From the NCBI RefSeq assembly GCF_029024965.1, contig NZ_CP118982.1:558001-622000 (forward strand): a stretch of DNA of 64,000 nucleotides, written 5' to 3'. The position numbers and the translations under genes were made by a program. Positions within the stretch are counted from its first letter, which is position 1. The number at the start of each line of letters is the position of its first letter. The notes under the pieces were generated by a model. It saw only the letters and a program-made list of their open reading frames with translations, made no database searches and was not told where the DNA came from. Source of the stretch: Staphylococcus equorum (GTDB lineage Bacteria; Bacillota; Bacilli; Staphylococcales; Staphylococcaceae). Positions 1 through 10,393 of the stretch are shown piece after piece.

Positions 1-1534
1 ATGGTGCAACAATAAGTTTATTATAAACAGGTTTGACTGAATAACCACTAAGATAATTGAAAAAGTTTAGTGCGTCTTCAGCAATTGCATCGTTTGTAGT
101 AATTAGCCCCATGTCCGTATATAATTTAGCGGTTTTATCATTATAGTTTCCAGTGCCTAGATGAATAAAGGAAGTGAGTTTATTATTGATACGTTTGACT
201 ACAAGCGCAATTTTACTATGCGTTTTTAAATGAGTCATACCATATATAACGTGACAGCCAGCGTCTTCTAACATTCTTGCCCAATGCACATTATTTTCTT
301 CATCAAAACGTGCTTTTAACTCAACAAGGACAGTAACTTGTTTCCCATTCTCAGCAGCGGTTTTCAAGCTATTAATAATAGGGGAATCTTTACTGACACG
401 ATAAAGCGTTTGTTTAATAGCAATTGTATCTGGATCTTCAGCGGCTTCACGTATGAAGTCGACAATGGGTTCAAACGATTCGAAAGGGTGATGGAAGAAT
501 ATATCTTTTTTCAAGGATAAATCAAACACATTATGGTTACCTAAAGACTGTGGTGTCTGTGGCACATACTTTTTGTATTTTAAGTGCTTCAATTTATTAG
601 ATAAGTGATCAACTAAGTTAGACAGCATCGTTAAATCTAACGGACCGTCTACAAAATAAACCTCATCATCATGTACTTCTACTTGGTTCATAATCCACAC
701 AATGTCTTCATGCGTGGCGAATCGTCCATCCACTTCTAAGCGTACAGCAGTACCACGTTTACGTTCCTTTAAAAACCTTTCAATTTCAATGAGAAGGTCT
801 TCCGCACCGTCTTCATGTATAGTTAAATCAGCATTTCTAGTAATTCTAAACGTAAAAGTGTTTAGTACTTCATATCCGCTAAATAATTCATTAATAAAAT
901 GCGTAATGATGTCCTCTACCATAATAATGAATTGCGTATCGCCTTTATTTAATGAATAAAACCTAGGTATTAAAGAAGGTATTTGGACAATTGCAGAATT
1001 AATCGCATCTTCAGTATCTATATCAACAAAGATATTCAGGCTTTTATTATTTAATTTTGGGAAAGGGTGATAAGCATCTATCCCTAATGGAGTTAATGTT
1101 GGTAAGATACCAGTTTTGAATTCTGTTTCTAATTGAGATAATAACGATTCAGGTAATTCATCCGGTTGAACAATTTCAACTTTATGTTGACGTAAATCTT
1201 CTACCAATTCATTATAACGCTTATATTGTAAGTCGACATTTTGTTTATTTTTGATATTGATTTGATTAAGTTGTTGTTTTGGTGTTAATTGGGCTTTATT
1301 TTCGGGTTTGTCATAACCCATTTTGACTTGGTCTTGTAAACCAGCTACGCGGACCATAAAGAACTCATCTAAATTCGAACTAAATATCGAAACAAAATTA
1401 AGTTGCTCAAGCAATGGATTGTTTTTATCATTGGCTTCTTGTAATACGCGATAGTTAAAATCTAACCAACTGAGTTCTCTATTATTGTAGTATTGTGGTA
1501 AGTTCAAATCTTTTGCTCCCAAATTTCTATGCAT
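1..1534 (-). CDS. ppk: Polyphosphate kinase 1, 3' end outside window
   Basis: Makes inorganic polyphosphate from ATP. About 511 of the roughly 720 residues usual for PPK1 are visible; the C-terminal part runs off the left edge. Reading leftward from an ATG at 1534 (GAGGTG upstream), the protein begins [20 protein letters not shown] and contains the N-terminal [16 protein letters not shown] block and later KTHSKIAL, which holds the HxK histidine expected to be autophosphorylated, followed by [16 protein letters not shown], a strongly conserved PPK1 block. It lies 67 bases after ppx on the same strand, so the two are probably one operon controlling polyphosphate turnover. No frameshift is seen in the visible part. 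Confidence 0.93.
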   Translation of the reverse strand, partial: MHRNLGAKDLNLPQYYNNRELSWLDFNYRVLQEANDKNNPLLEQLNFVSIFSSNLDEFFMVRVAGLQDQVKMGYDKPENKAQLTPKQQLNQINIKNKQNVDLQYKRYNELVEDLRQHKVEIVQPDELPESLLSQLETEFKTGILPTLTPLGIDAYHPFPKLNNKSLNIFVDIDTEDAINSAIVQIPSLIPRFYSLNKGDTQFIIMVEDIITHFINELFSGYEVLNTFTFRITRNADLTIHEDGAEDLLIEIERFLKERKRGTAVRLEVDGRFATHEDIVWIMNQVEVHDDEVYFVDGPLDLTMLSNLVDHLSNKLKHLKYKKYVPQTPQSLGNHNVFDLSLKKDIFFHHPFESFEPIVDFIREAAEDPDTIAIKQTLYRVSKDSPIINSLKTAAENGKQVTVLVELKARFDEENNVHWARMLEDAGCHVIYGMTHLKTHSKIALVVKRINNKLTSFIHLGTGNYNDKTAKLYTDMGLITTNDAIAEDALNFFNYLSGYSVKPVYNKLIVAP

Positions 1535-1601
1535 AACTCTAATTACACCTCGTTGTAGTCTGAATATTGTATTTTGCTACGTATAACTTATCATATAAAT
1601 T

Positions 1602-3128
1602 TTAAGATTTTGTAAAGATGATAGATAGGTCATCTTTTAAGATTTTTTCAATATGCTTTTTCTGCCTCAAGGATTGATATTCTTCAGCGATAGGCTCACC
1701 GTTGTAGTATACAAATAAAGTGTAACCATCATCATTTTGTTGTAATTCTACTTGCTCTACAGAACTCGTATGAGACACATTAAGTGCATTGACAAATTTG
1801 ATAATGCCCCCTAGAGATTGGATGTTATCCAATTCTTTGCCACGCAACCATTTGGTTTCATGACTAAAGAATTTTAATAATGACTTATTTTTAAAACTAG
1901 CAAGTAAAGCGAGCTTCACTCTATCTTCATGGGGAAAACCATCAATCATTGAATTCGCGATAATATAATAGGTGTGCGGTGAGCTTGAATCAGCATCAAT
2001 AAATCTTCCTAAGTAGTACAAATAAGACCCTTCAGCAAATAGTTCGTATTCTTTTTGAGTTACTTCTAATTTTTTAAAGCCTATTAATTGTTCTAATAAT
2101 GTTTGTGCTAGCTTCACACGTTGTTTAGCACTTGTTTCCTCAATGCGATATTCGTTAGCTAAATGGTATAGAGCATCTTTACGAATATTCTCTTTTTTAA
2201 ATTCTTCAGGGTGACGTTCAGAAATTAATTTCATCGCATAACCTTCACGTAGCCCTTTGCGAGAAAATGTGAATTGATTCGCATTAATTCTATTAAATAA
2301 TGACTTGAAGACAGCTACAGCGGGCAGGATAATGTCTACACGATCTCTACTTAGACCATCTATATCTTTTAAATCGTCATATGAACTTTTTTTAATGATT
2401 GAGTACACTTCATCAATATTTTCTTCAGTCATTGCATAGTTGTGAACGCCACCAATAGGGTATGAGTGCTCAGATTGATGAATGCGTGCGACATTACGTG
2501 CGGAACCCCCGATACCAACTAAGGTGATTTCTTGATTTTTTAACCAAGAAAGTTGTTCAAATTGTTTAGTTAAAAACTTTTCCATGTTTTTGACTGCTGA
2601 TTTATCATTATGGTTTTTGCCCTCAAAGAAGCGATGGGATAATGTAACAACACCAAATGGAAAACTATGTGATTCTATTAGTTTTTTATCTTTAAAGAGT
2701 GTGACTTCTGTAGAACCACCACCAATATCGACAGACACGCCGTCATTAACATCAGTAGTATGTGTGATAGCATAAAAACCATAAAATGCTTCTTCTTGCT
2801 CTGAAATAATTTTAATATTGATTTTAAGTGCTTCTTTGATATGTTTAATAATCTGCTCTTGGTTGGTAGATTGTCTAATGGCTGCGGTTGCTACCGGATG
2901 CAATTCATCTATATTAAACTTGTCAGCAACCTTTTTAAAACTGCGCAATGCTTTAGTTAATACTTCAATACCGTCATCCGTCATAGCCAAATCTTCAGTT
3001 AAATATTGGCTTAATCTTGCAGGTGTTTTGATATTTAATATTTCATTTAATCCTGTTTTATGATCAAATTCAAAAATAACGAGTCGAATGGTATTTGAAC
3101 CAATATCTATTAATCCTATACGTTCCAT
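1602..3128 (-). CDS. ppx: Exopolyphosphatase, Ppx/GppA family
   Basis: Predicted to release phosphate from polyphosphate chains. At 508 residues it has the full length of the two-domain Ppx/GppA proteins. The actin-like ATPase fold is shown by the phosphate-1 loop IDIGSNTIRLVIFE at residues 7-20 and the second glycine loop VDIGGGSTEVTLF near residue 138, with SEQEEAFYGF between them. The C-terminal third is helical and HD-like, as in this family. The start ATG follows TAGGAGGAAATT. It is first in the ppx-ppk pair, and pairing the degrading and synthesising enzymes is common. A GppA-type pppGpp phosphatase activity cannot be excluded from sequence alone. Confidence 0.92.
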   Translation of the reverse strand: MERIGLIDIGSNTIRLVIFEFDHKTGLNEILNIKTPARLSQYLTEDLAMTDDGIEVLTKALRSFKKVADKFNIDELHPVATAAIRQSTNQEQIIKHIKEALKINIKIISEQEEAFYGFYAITHTTDVNDGVSVDIGGGSTEVTLFKDKKLIESHSFPFGVVTLSHRFFEGKNHNDKSAVKNMEKFLTKQFEQLSWLKNQEITLVGIGGSARNVARIHQSEHSYPIGGVHNYAMTEENIDEVYSIIKKSSYDDLKDIDGLSRDRVDIILPAVAVFKSLFNRINANQFTFSRKGLREGYAMKLISERHPEEFKKENIRKDALYHLANEYRIEETSAKQRVKLAQTLLEQLIGFKKLEVTQKEYELFAEGSYLYYLGRFIDADSSSPHTYYIIANSMIDGFPHEDRVKLALLASFKNKSLLKFFSHETKWLRGKELDNIQSLGGIIKFVNALNVSHTSSVEQVELQQNDDGYTLFVYYNGEPIAEEYQSLRQKKHIEKILKDDLSIIFTKS

Positions 3129-3298
3129 AATTTCCTCCTAAGTAAATGAGGTTATTTTACTTTACTTGTACTTTATTTACCCTTTTCTTACTTTTATATT
3201 ACAACAATTAGAAAAAAATGTGTTCTAAAATATTTAATATTACTTAATAAAAGTATAACTACACGATGATTATTTCAGAGGTTAATATAATTGAAAGT

Positions 3299-3346
3299 AA
3301 AGAGACAGACACGGAAATATTTCCTTCTTGTCTGTCTCTTTTTTAA
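3299..3346 (-). terminator. Terminator after abgT-like gene
   Basis: A 13-base arm AAAGAGACAGACA at 3299-3311 is answered by TGTCTGTCTCTTT at 3329-3341. Read leftward it sits just after the abgT stop. The A-rich and T-rich flanks make it usable in either direction. Confidence 0.85.
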
Positions 3347-3350
3347 TAAT

Positions 3351-4892
3351 TTATTTTACATGTAAGGGGCTACCTGGACCAAGCGGCCAACCTAATAGAT
3401 ACCAAGCAATCATGAATAATGGCCACACGATACTTAATATAATTGTATAGGGCATTAGACTAGATAATAATGAACCTAATTTCATATCATTATCATATTT
3501 TTGTGCATAAGATAATAGCAATGGTAAGTAGGGCATCATAGGCGTTATTGGATTACTAATAGAATCACCAATTCTATACAACATTTGAGTCAATGCTGGA
3601 TGGAAACCTACAATGATAAGCATTGGGATAAAAATAGGTGCTAAAATACCCCATTTGGCAGATGCACTACCAATTAATAAATTAATCAGTGCACTTAATA
3701 AGATAATACCTAGGATAAGTACAACGCCATTCTGACCTTGAAGTATTGAAGCGCCTTTAACAGCAACGATAATGCCCAGGTTACTCCATTCTAAAAAGGC
3801 AAGTAACTGCGCTGCAAAAAACACAATGACGATAAATGAACCCATAGATGACATTGAATCAGCTAACATTTTTCCTAGGTCTTTAGAATTTTTAAATTCT
3901 TTTACCATAATGCCATACACTAAACCAGGAACTAAAAATAATACTAAAATAATTAGACCGACACCGTTAATGATAGGTGCATCATTCAATAAACTACCTG
4001 TGTTGGCATTCCTCAGAAAACTGTGTTGCGGTATAGCTAAAATGATAAGCAATACAATTAATACAAAAAAACTGATATTTGCCCAAAACACGGCACGGTT
4101 TTCTTGAGGTGTGAGCTTTGAATTAGAATCATCTGCTTGAATAGCTGAATTAGAATCATCATATTTACCTAATCTAGGAATGACAAAACGCATAGTAACC
4201 CAATATACGGAAGGCAATAAGACGAGCACACTTGCTGCAATAAAGTACCAGTTCATTGCTACGTTGACATGCACACTATCAGAAACAATGCTTGTAGCTG
4301 GTTTTGTAAATGCATAAAGTAATGCGTCTGACATACCAATCATGACATTTGCAGAGAATCCTCCAAGTGCAGACGCGTAAGCCATTGCTAAACCCGCAAT
4401 AGGGTGGTAGCCCAATTTAATAAAGACCATCGCTGCTAATGGTGGTAACACAATCGGCGCTGCATCACCCGCAGCATTGCCTATAATACCTATAATAATA
4501 ATGACTGGCACAATGAAATTCTTTGGTGCTTTATGTACAACTTGAATCATTAATTTATCGAAGTAACCTGTTTTTTCTGCTACCCCAATACCAAGCATGA
4601 CTGCAAGAACAAGACCTAATGCTGGAAATTCTGAAAAGTTTTTTATGGCGTCATTCAGAATCATCGACAGTCCATCTTTACTTAAAATACTTTTGATTGC
4701 AATCGTATCGCCTGTGCCCGGATGTTTTACGGAAATCTGAAATAATGATACAACCCAAGTAAGTATTGCGAGTCCTACACACATTAAGAAAAATAAAATG
4801 CTAGGATCGGGTAATCTGTTTCCAACTTTTTCTACAATATTCAAAAATCTATTTATTAGCGTTGGCTTACCTTTAGTATTCGAAATCATCAT
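3351..4892 (-). CDS. AbgT family transporter
   Basis: A 513-residue polytopic membrane protein of the AbgT family, whose founding member imports p-aminobenzoyl-glutamate; other members export sulfonamides. Visible family features are the N-terminal LNIVEKVGNRLPDPSILFF before the first helix, the GIIGNAAGDAAPIVLPP loop near residue 140, and the SSMGSF and LIGSASAKWGILAP stretches in the second half. A ribosome site GGGAGG precedes two adjacent ATGs; the second, at 4889, is better spaced (8 bases). The next gene upstream is an M42 aminopeptidase on the same strand. That would fit use of folate or peptide breakdown products, but the link is only by position. Confidence 0.88.
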   Translation of the reverse strand: MMISNTKGKPTLINRFLNIVEKVGNRLPDPSILFFLMCVGLAILTWVVSLFQISVKHPGTGDTIAIKSILSKDGLSMILNDAIKNFSEFPALGLVLAVMLGIGVAEKTGYFDKLMIQVVHKAPKNFIVPVIIIIGIIGNAAGDAAPIVLPPLAAMVFIKLGYHPIAGLAMAYASALGGFSANVMIGMSDALLYAFTKPATSIVSDSVHVNVAMNWYFIAASVLVLLPSVYWVTMRFVIPRLGKYDDSNSAIQADDSNSKLTPQENRAVFWANISFFVLIVLLIILAIPQHSFLRNANTGSLLNDAPIINGVGLIILVLFLVPGLVYGIMVKEFKNSKDLGKMLADSMSSMGSFIVIVFFAAQLLAFLEWSNLGIIVAVKGASILQGQNGVVLILGIILLSALINLLIGSASAKWGILAPIFIPMLIIVGFHPALTQMLYRIGDSISNPITPMMPYLPLLLSYAQKYDNDMKLGSLLSSLMPYTIILSIVWPLFMIAWYLLGWPLGPGSPLHVK

Positions 4893-5045
4893 AACGACCT
4901 CCCTAATAAGTTATCGGTAGTATAACAAATTAAGAATAAAAATAGAATAAATATTCTGAAAACTTTATAATTTTCAAAGTTTAAATATATATAACATATA
5001 TGAACGTTCGTGTGTTTGTTTAAAAATTCGTTTAAAAAGTATAAA

Positions 5046-5096
5046 AAAGGAGGGGATAGAAAATCAAATTTGATTTCTGTCCCGCTCCCTTATCCG
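5046..5096 (-). terminator. Terminator hairpin of the dispersed repeat family
   Basis: On the minus strand GGGAGCGGGACAGAAATC pairs imperfectly with GATTTTCTATCCCCTCC and is followed by TTTTTT. It lies after the M42 peptidase. Its core resembles hairpins at 29949, 41770 and 50486. Confidence 0.7.
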
Positions 5097-5174
5097 TATA
5101 GCTAGTATATTTGAATCCGTACTATGTTTGTTTTAACTTTACATTTGAATACTGTATCTCAGTTAACTCCTAGA

Positions 5175-6251
5175 TTACCAAATGATTTGGTCAACCACAT
5201 CGTCATTAAGAGATTTAATAATTTCTGTAACTAAGGCTACTGAATTTTTGTAATCATCTGTGTGTAACACAGAAACATTGGAATGCATGTAACGTAATGC
5301 GACCCCAATAGCAACAGTTGGTGTCCCTTCATTCGCTACATGAATACTTCCGGCATCAGTGCCACCGCCAGCAGTAGTGTCTAATTGAATCGTAATATTA
5401 TGTTTTTTAGCCACTGCTTTAATATGCTTCATAAATCCAACATGACCGATATTAGATCCATCCATTAAAATAACGACAGGACCATTACCAATTGCTGTAT
5501 CACTTACTTGACCAGACATTCCTGGTGTATCATATGCGACAGCAACGTCTACAGCTATAGCTAAGTCAGGTTTGATTTTGTTAGCTGCTACTTTAGCTCC
5601 GCGAAGACCAACTTCTTCTTGAACATTGGCACCTGAGACAAGATTGATGTCAATAGTCTCATTCTTAAGGTTTTGTAATACATCCACTGCAAGGGCACAA
5701 CCATAACGGTTATCAAAAGCTTTTGCAGTTAAATATTTGTTATTCGCTAATGCTTCGAATTCACTATATGGTGTTATCATATTGCCTAATTCGATACCGA
5801 ATTGTTGTGCTTCTTTTTTGCTTTTAACGCCAATATCAATAAACATTTCTTTCATATCAACATTTTTTTTACGTTCTTCCGGTGACAATACATGTGGCGG
5901 TTTAGAACCGATAATACCTCTGATTTTTTTACCATCATCTGTAGTTACTGTTACTTTTTGAGAGAGCATGACTTGATTCCACCAGCCACCAATAGGGGTG
6001 AATTTTAGGAAGCCGTCTTTATCTATTTTAGTCACCATAAAGCCGATTTCATCTAAGTGACCAGCAACCATTAATGTTTTATTACTTGTAGTAGCAGTCT
6101 TTTTACCAAAAACCCCGCCTAGATTATCTTCTATGATTTCATCGCTTACTTGTGTTAAATATTCGTGCATTAAAGATTTAACTGCCATTTCGTGGCCTGC
6201 AATACCATCAACATCTGTTAGTGATTTTAATAACTTCACTGAATTGTTCAT
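5175..6251 (-). CDS. M42 family glutamyl aminopeptidase
   Basis: A cytosolic dinuclear-zinc aminopeptidase of the M42 (PepA/FrvX, formerly cellulase M) family, 358 residues, the usual size. The metal-binding and catalytic pattern is visible in order: AGHLDEIGF near residue 65 (His and Asp), KAFDNRYGCALA near 178 (bridging Asp), NVQEEVGLRGA near 210 (catalytic Glu pair), AVDVAVAYD near 235 (Asp), and a terminal-third MHSNVSVLHTDD with the last His ligand. It starts at an ATG after GGGAGG. It trims N-terminal residues from peptides; the substrate preference cannot be told here. Confidence 0.9.
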   Translation of the reverse strand: MNNSVKLLKSLTDVDGIAGHEMAVKSLMHEYLTQVSDEIIEDNLGGVFGKKTATTSNKTLMVAGHLDEIGFMVTKIDKDGFLKFTPIGGWWNQVMLSQKVTVTTDDGKKIRGIIGSKPPHVLSPEERKKNVDMKEMFIDIGVKSKKEAQQFGIELGNMITPYSEFEALANNKYLTAKAFDNRYGCALAVDVLQNLKNETIDINLVSGANVQEEVGLRGAKVAANKIKPDLAIAVDVAVAYDTPGMSGQVSDTAIGNGPVVILMDGSNIGHVGFMKHIKAVAKKHNITIQLDTTAGGGTDAGSIHVANEGTPTVAIGVALRYMHSNVSVLHTDDYKNSVALVTEIIKSLNDDVVDQIIW

Positions 6252-6459
6252 ATAATGCCTCCCATTAAAATTGATAACTTTATTTTAACATGAATTATGC
6301 AATTACATAGCATTTTGACTATGAGGGAGAATAAGTAGTGAGGAACGTCGCTAATTGGTTTGAAAAATAAAATTCCTATTAAATTACTCAGACTAAAAGT
6401 GTGCATAAAAAGAATAAGCATGTTTCAATATAAATATAGACAAAGTGGAGGGATTTTAT

Positions 6460-6978
6460 ATGACAGAAGTTAAACATCTTACATTAGGGTCACCAAATGC
6501 GCCTGTTAAAGTGGAATCATTTATAAATTTGGCTTGTCCATATTGTAAAAATTATTTTAAAGCCGCAGATCAATCATTAAAACCACTGATAGATCAAGGT
6601 AAAGTACAACATGTAATTAAGCACTTTGATAAAACGAAGAATGGATTATTAAAAGGTACGGTTGCAAATATTCATTTAGATTATCAAAATACTGACGAAA
6701 CACTAGAAATTATACGTAAATTGTATGATACTCAAAAAGAATGGACAGTTGATTTTGCTACTATAGAAGAGAAAATGCAGAAACAGTTTAACTTATCACC
6801 TCAGAAAGAAGCTGATGAACGCTCTATAGCGATTACTGAAGAAGCGGTTAGTCGAGGAATTAAAGGCATACCAACAGTATTTATAAATGATAAGAAATTT
6901 GAGTTCAATCCATTAGAAGATGAGCAAAGCACTATAGAAACAAAACTAACGCAACAAATAAATGAAGCAAATAAATAA
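6460..6978 (+). CDS. DsbA family thioredoxin-fold protein
   Basis: A 172-residue thioredoxin-fold protein with a CPYC redox pair near residue 25 in NLACPYCKNYF and the cis-proline segment GIKGIPTVFIND near the C-terminus, the DsbA/FrnE pattern. There is no signal peptide, so it should act in the cytosol, unlike the lipoprotein DsbA at 44798. The start is ATG 6460, seven bases after GGAGGGA; an upstream in-frame GTG at 6445 overlaps the ribosome site and is unlikely. It is a single gene closed by a hairpin shared with the convergent gene. Confidence 0.85.
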   Translation: MTEVKHLTLGSPNAPVKVESFINLACPYCKNYFKAADQSLKPLIDQGKVQHVIKHFDKTKNGLLKGTVANIHLDYQNTDETLEIIRKLYDTQKEWTVDFATIEEKMQKQFNLSPQKEADERSIAITEEAVSRGIKGIPTVFINDKKFEFNPLEDEQSTIETKLTQQINEANK

Positions 6979-6983
6979 TAAAA

Positions 6984-7032
6984 AGCTCTATTACTTTGAA
7001 AAGCAGTTTAATTACTTTTAAGTAATAGAGCT
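6984..7032. terminator. Bidirectional terminator between convergent genes
   Basis: Arms AGCTCTATTACTT (6984-6996) and AAGTAATAGAGCT (7020-7032) match exactly. They lie between two genes that converge, so the hairpin can serve both. Confidence 0.8.
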
Positions 7033-7041
7033 CTATTTATG

Positions 7042-8628
7042 TCATCGATGTTGATCAATTAATTTCAGTTTATAATCGCGTATTGATTGAACACCGCCAT
7101 CTTTATTTTTAATAATGAGGTGGTCTTTAGATATTTTTGTAGGTGACTCCACACCGACTGCAGCAGCTATATTAAATAATCCTTCGTGTAAACTTGTTAC
7201 AAAATTAGTGACACGATATTTTTTCTCATCGACAATTAGTCCTCTTTCGAGTTTAGGATCCGTAGTAGCTACGCCTACTGGACAAGTATTCATGTGACAT
7301 TGTTGACTCATGATACAGCCGACACTAATCATCATGCCACGTGCCACGTTCACTAAGTCTGCGCCAAGTGCTAAAGCAATTGCGATTTTATCTGGCGTGA
7401 TAAGCTTTCCAGATGCGAAGATTTTAACACGGTCACGTATGCCATGCTTTTCAAGCATTGAAGTTACAATAGGCAAAGCCGTAAATAAAGGTAAACCAAC
7501 ACCATCTTGCAATTCTTGGAAGGTTGCACCAGTACCGCCCTCACCCCCATCAACGGTGATGAAGCTAGGATATTGATTTGTCTCAACCATAGTTTGTACA
7601 AGTTTTTCTACTTCTGAAACTTTGCTTACAACAATTTTAAAGCCAACCGGTTTTTGAGCTTGTTGCTTGAGCTGAGTTACCCAATTAAGTAAAGATTCTG
7701 GACTGTTAATGCTATCAAAGCGGTTAGGCGAATTAATTGTTTTCCATGGTTCAACCTTACGTATATTTGCAATTTCTTCAGTTACTTTATTACCTTGCAT
7801 ATGCCCACCACGTGTTTTGGCACCTTGTGCGAGTTTTATTTCAAAGGCTCTAATCTTATCTCTATGTGCTAACTCGAGAAAAGCATCTATATCAAATACG
7901 CCTGCTTTATCACGTACTCCGAATAATCCCGGTCCAATTTGAAAGATGAGATCCACATCTCCAGAAAGATGGTGTTCTGATAATCCACCTTCGCCCGTAT
8001 TCATCCAAGTACCTGCTTGACCAAGTCCTTGAGACAATGCATTGATTGCATTACTACCTAATGCACCATAGCTCATACCAGATTGACCAACTAAGCGCTT
8101 AGGTTTGAATGGGTGCTTAAGTTCTGCACCTAAAGTGACACGATTTTCTTCTGATATATAGTAAGGATTAAGTTCAGTTTGAATTTTATGTTCATCACGA
8201 TTGAACAGACGTTCATTATCAATTTCATAGATAAAAGAAGAAATCATAGGTGACTGATCAATGTGTAATTCTGATGTTTGTAAAGGAAACATTGTATTTT
8301 GTATATAAAAGCCATCTTTATAATCTTCTTGTGTACCAAAACTCGTCATTCTAGAATTATATTTTCCAGCTAATACGATGTTAGTAAAATCATTTCTGGA
8401 AAATGGTTTACCTTTCGTATCCGCTAAAAATAAATATTGACGGAGTTCAGGACCAATTTTTTCTCCAAAATAGCGAACACGTGCAAGTAATGGGTAATTA
8501 CGTAATACACTATGTTGCTTTTGATGCTTATCTTTAAATAGTAAAAATCCCCCAATAATTAATACACTTAATAAAATTAGCACTATGATGATATTTACGA
8601 TGAATTGTAATATTGTCAAAATTGCCAT
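7042..8628 (-). CDS. FMN-binding glutamate synthase family protein
   Basis: A 528-residue protein built from the FMN and iron-sulfur part of the glutamate synthase large subunit, without the amidotransferase domain. An N-terminal hydrophobic helix (residues 5-29) suggests a membrane anchor. Then come GQSGMSYGALG, the FMN-site VDGGEGGTGATF, and the cluster segment GCIMSQQCHMNTCPVGVAT with three cysteines in the spacing used for the 3Fe-4S centre. True GltB proteins are about 1500 residues, so this is not ordinary glutamate synthase. The family is common in staphylococci and its reaction is unsettled. It starts at ATG after GGGAGGGATGTTAC and stands alone. Confidence 0.87.
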   Translation of the reverse strand: MAILTILQFIVNIIIVLILLSVLIIGGFLLFKDKHQKQHSVLRNYPLLARVRYFGEKIGPELRQYLFLADTKGKPFSRNDFTNIVLAGKYNSRMTSFGTQEDYKDGFYIQNTMFPLQTSELHIDQSPMISSFIYEIDNERLFNRDEHKIQTELNPYYISEENRVTLGAELKHPFKPKRLVGQSGMSYGALGSNAINALSQGLGQAGTWMNTGEGGLSEHHLSGDVDLIFQIGPGLFGVRDKAGVFDIDAFLELAHRDKIRAFEIKLAQGAKTRGGHMQGNKVTEEIANIRKVEPWKTINSPNRFDSINSPESLLNWVTQLKQQAQKPVGFKIVVSKVSEVEKLVQTMVETNQYPSFITVDGGEGGTGATFQELQDGVGLPLFTALPIVTSMLEKHGIRDRVKIFASGKLITPDKIAIALALGADLVNVARGMMISVGCIMSQQCHMNTCPVGVATTDPKLERGLIVDEKKYRVTNFVTSLHEGLFNIAAAVGVESPTKISKDHLIIKNKDGGVQSIRDYKLKLIDQHR

Positions 8629-8818
8629 GTAACATCCCTCCCCATTTACATATATACTACAACAAAATGCGCATTTTACAATATGATACCTACTATAAAG
8701 TAGGGCTGACCAATATACTAGAGCTGGGAATAGCTGACGAATAAATATATTATAAAATGTATATAAGTAATTTAAATCATGGTATATTCATTGTATACAA
8801 CGATAAGGAAGGTGTCAT

Positions 8819-9601
8819 ATGGCTAAACAGTCAACTCATGAGATAAAAAAAGAACACAATGAAAAAAACATATGGAACAATGACAAGATTGTAAAAAGAG
8901 ATTTTTGGCTATTCCCTCTATATATTGTTGCTAATAATATAGTTCCTATTATTTTCTTTGTTTTAATATATGGAATATATTCTATTATTGATATAAAAAA
9001 TGAATCGTTTGTTACTGATGAAAATATATTAATCATGAGCGCAGTCATTGCAGAAATAATCATTCTATATAGCTTTTATGCAATGCATAAAAAAGATAAA
9101 ATGCTATCGATTGCAATGGATAGGTTTAAAAAAGTACCTCGATATCTATTGATGATTATGGCTGCATATCTATTAATTTTAATTTTAAATTCAACATACG
9201 CTTGGTTAATGGAATTTTTGCCTAAGTCATTACAATATAATGAAACACAAAATCAAATATTCTTAGAGGAAATGTTCGCTGATAACAGGATGTTACCATT
9301 TTTATTTATTGATATTGTGATTTTAACGCCTATTATTGAAGAACTATTATTTAGGCATTTAATCATCCATGAACTAGGTAAAAAAATTACATATGGTTTT
9401 GCTACAGTCCTTTCAATTGTATTGTTTGCAGGTGTTCATGTGATTGGTGCCACATCTCCATTTGAGATAGGCTCCTATATTATTATTGCCCTGGCGATTG
9501 CTTTTGTTTATTTAAAGAGTGGTATGAATTTAGCGCTGGCTATAACGTTGCATGCTGTAAATAATTTAATTTCATTCATAGCTATTGTTTTTATGAAATA
9601 A
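8819..9601 (+). CDS. CPBP family intramembrane metalloprotease
   Basis: A 260-residue membrane protein of the CPBP (CAAX protease / Abi) family. The three family motifs are in place: EELLFR in TPIIEELLFRHLI, FAGVHV with the FxxxH histidine, and HAVNN near the C-terminus; together these bind the catalytic metal in the membrane. Several hydrophobic helices precede them, after a charged N-terminal tail rich in Lys and His. The start ATG follows AAGGAAGGTG. The substrate is unknown; relatives in staphylococci affect surface proteins or bacteriocin immunity, but no bacteriocin gene is adjacent here. Confidence 0.88.
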   Translation: MAKQSTHEIKKEHNEKNIWNNDKIVKRDFWLFPLYIVANNIVPIIFFVLIYGIYSIIDIKNESFVTDENILIMSAVIAEIIILYSFYAMHKKDKMLSIAMDRFKKVPRYLLMIMAAYLLILILNSTYAWLMEFLPKSLQYNETQNQIFLEEMFADNRMLPFLFIDIVILTPIIEELLFRHLIIHELGKKITYGFATVLSIVLFAGVHVIGATSPFEIGSYIIIALAIAFVYLKSGMNLALAITLHAVNNLISFIAIVFMK

Positions 9602-9745
9602 AAATAAGTAAATGAAATTTGTTGAATGACATATTAATTATTAGGTGAACGTCTGATCCCAACGCATTGCATGAAAAGGCTATTAAAATAATTGATTTAG
9701 GGAATAAATAAGATGAAATGATTTATAATTTAAGGAGGGCAGATG

Positions 9746-10393
9746 ATGTTAGAAGTTAAAAATGTTTCTTACAAAATAGGCAATAGATACATCATCGATA
9801 ATATCAATTTGAAAATAGAAAAGGGAGATACAATTGCTATTATAGGACCTTCTGGAAGCGGTAAAAGTACATTGTTGCGGTTGCTTAATAATTTAATTAG
9901 TCCAACGCAGGGTGACATATATTTTAATGGCAAAGCTTATGAACAAATTAAACCTGAATCATTACGTATGGACATTAGTTATTTATTACAAGAAAGTGAT
10001 TTGTTTGATCTTACAATAGGCGATAATATGGCATTTCCTGCTGTAGTTCGAGAGGACAAATTTGATCGTAAAAGAGCTAAGAAGTTATTAAAAGCTGTTG
10101 GTTTAGGTCACTATAATTTTAATACAAGTGTAGAGCATCTATCAGGTGGAGAAAGACAACGTATTACAATTGCTAGACAATTAATGTATAAACCTCAAAT
10201 ACTATTATTAGATGAAGCAACAAGTGCATTGGATACGCAAAATAGTGAGAAAGTAGAAGACCTCATTTTCAAGCTTGCTGATGAAGGTGTTGCAATTTTA
10301 TGGATTACACATAGTACGAATCAGAGTATTAGACATTTTCAAAAAAGAATTCGAATTGTTGATGGCAAAATAGACAAACAGGAGGATTTATAA
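9746..10393 (+). CDS. ABC transporter ATP-binding protein, FetA-like
   Basis: A cytoplasmic ABC ATPase of about 215 residues with Walker A GPSGSGKST near residue 36, signature LSGGERQR, Walker B ILLLDEATSALD and a switch His in WITHSTNQS. It overlaps the next gene by one base (TAATG), and that gene is a FetB/YbbM-type permease. The pair therefore matches the FetAB (YbbLM) iron-export or metal-stress transporter. Two ATGs stand in tandem at 9743 and 9746; the second sits seven bases after GGAGG and is preferred. The substrate is inferred from the family only. Confidence 0.88.
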   Translation: MLEVKNVSYKIGNRYIIDNINLKIEKGDTIAIIGPSGSGKSTLLRLLNNLISPTQGDIYFNGKAYEQIKPESLRMDISYLLQESDLFDLTIGDNMAFPAVVREDKFDRKRAKKLLKAVGLGHYNFNTSVEHLSGGERQRITIARQLMYKPQILLLDEATSALDTQNSEKVEDLIFKLADEGVAILWITHSTNQSIRHFQKRIRIVDGKIDKQEDL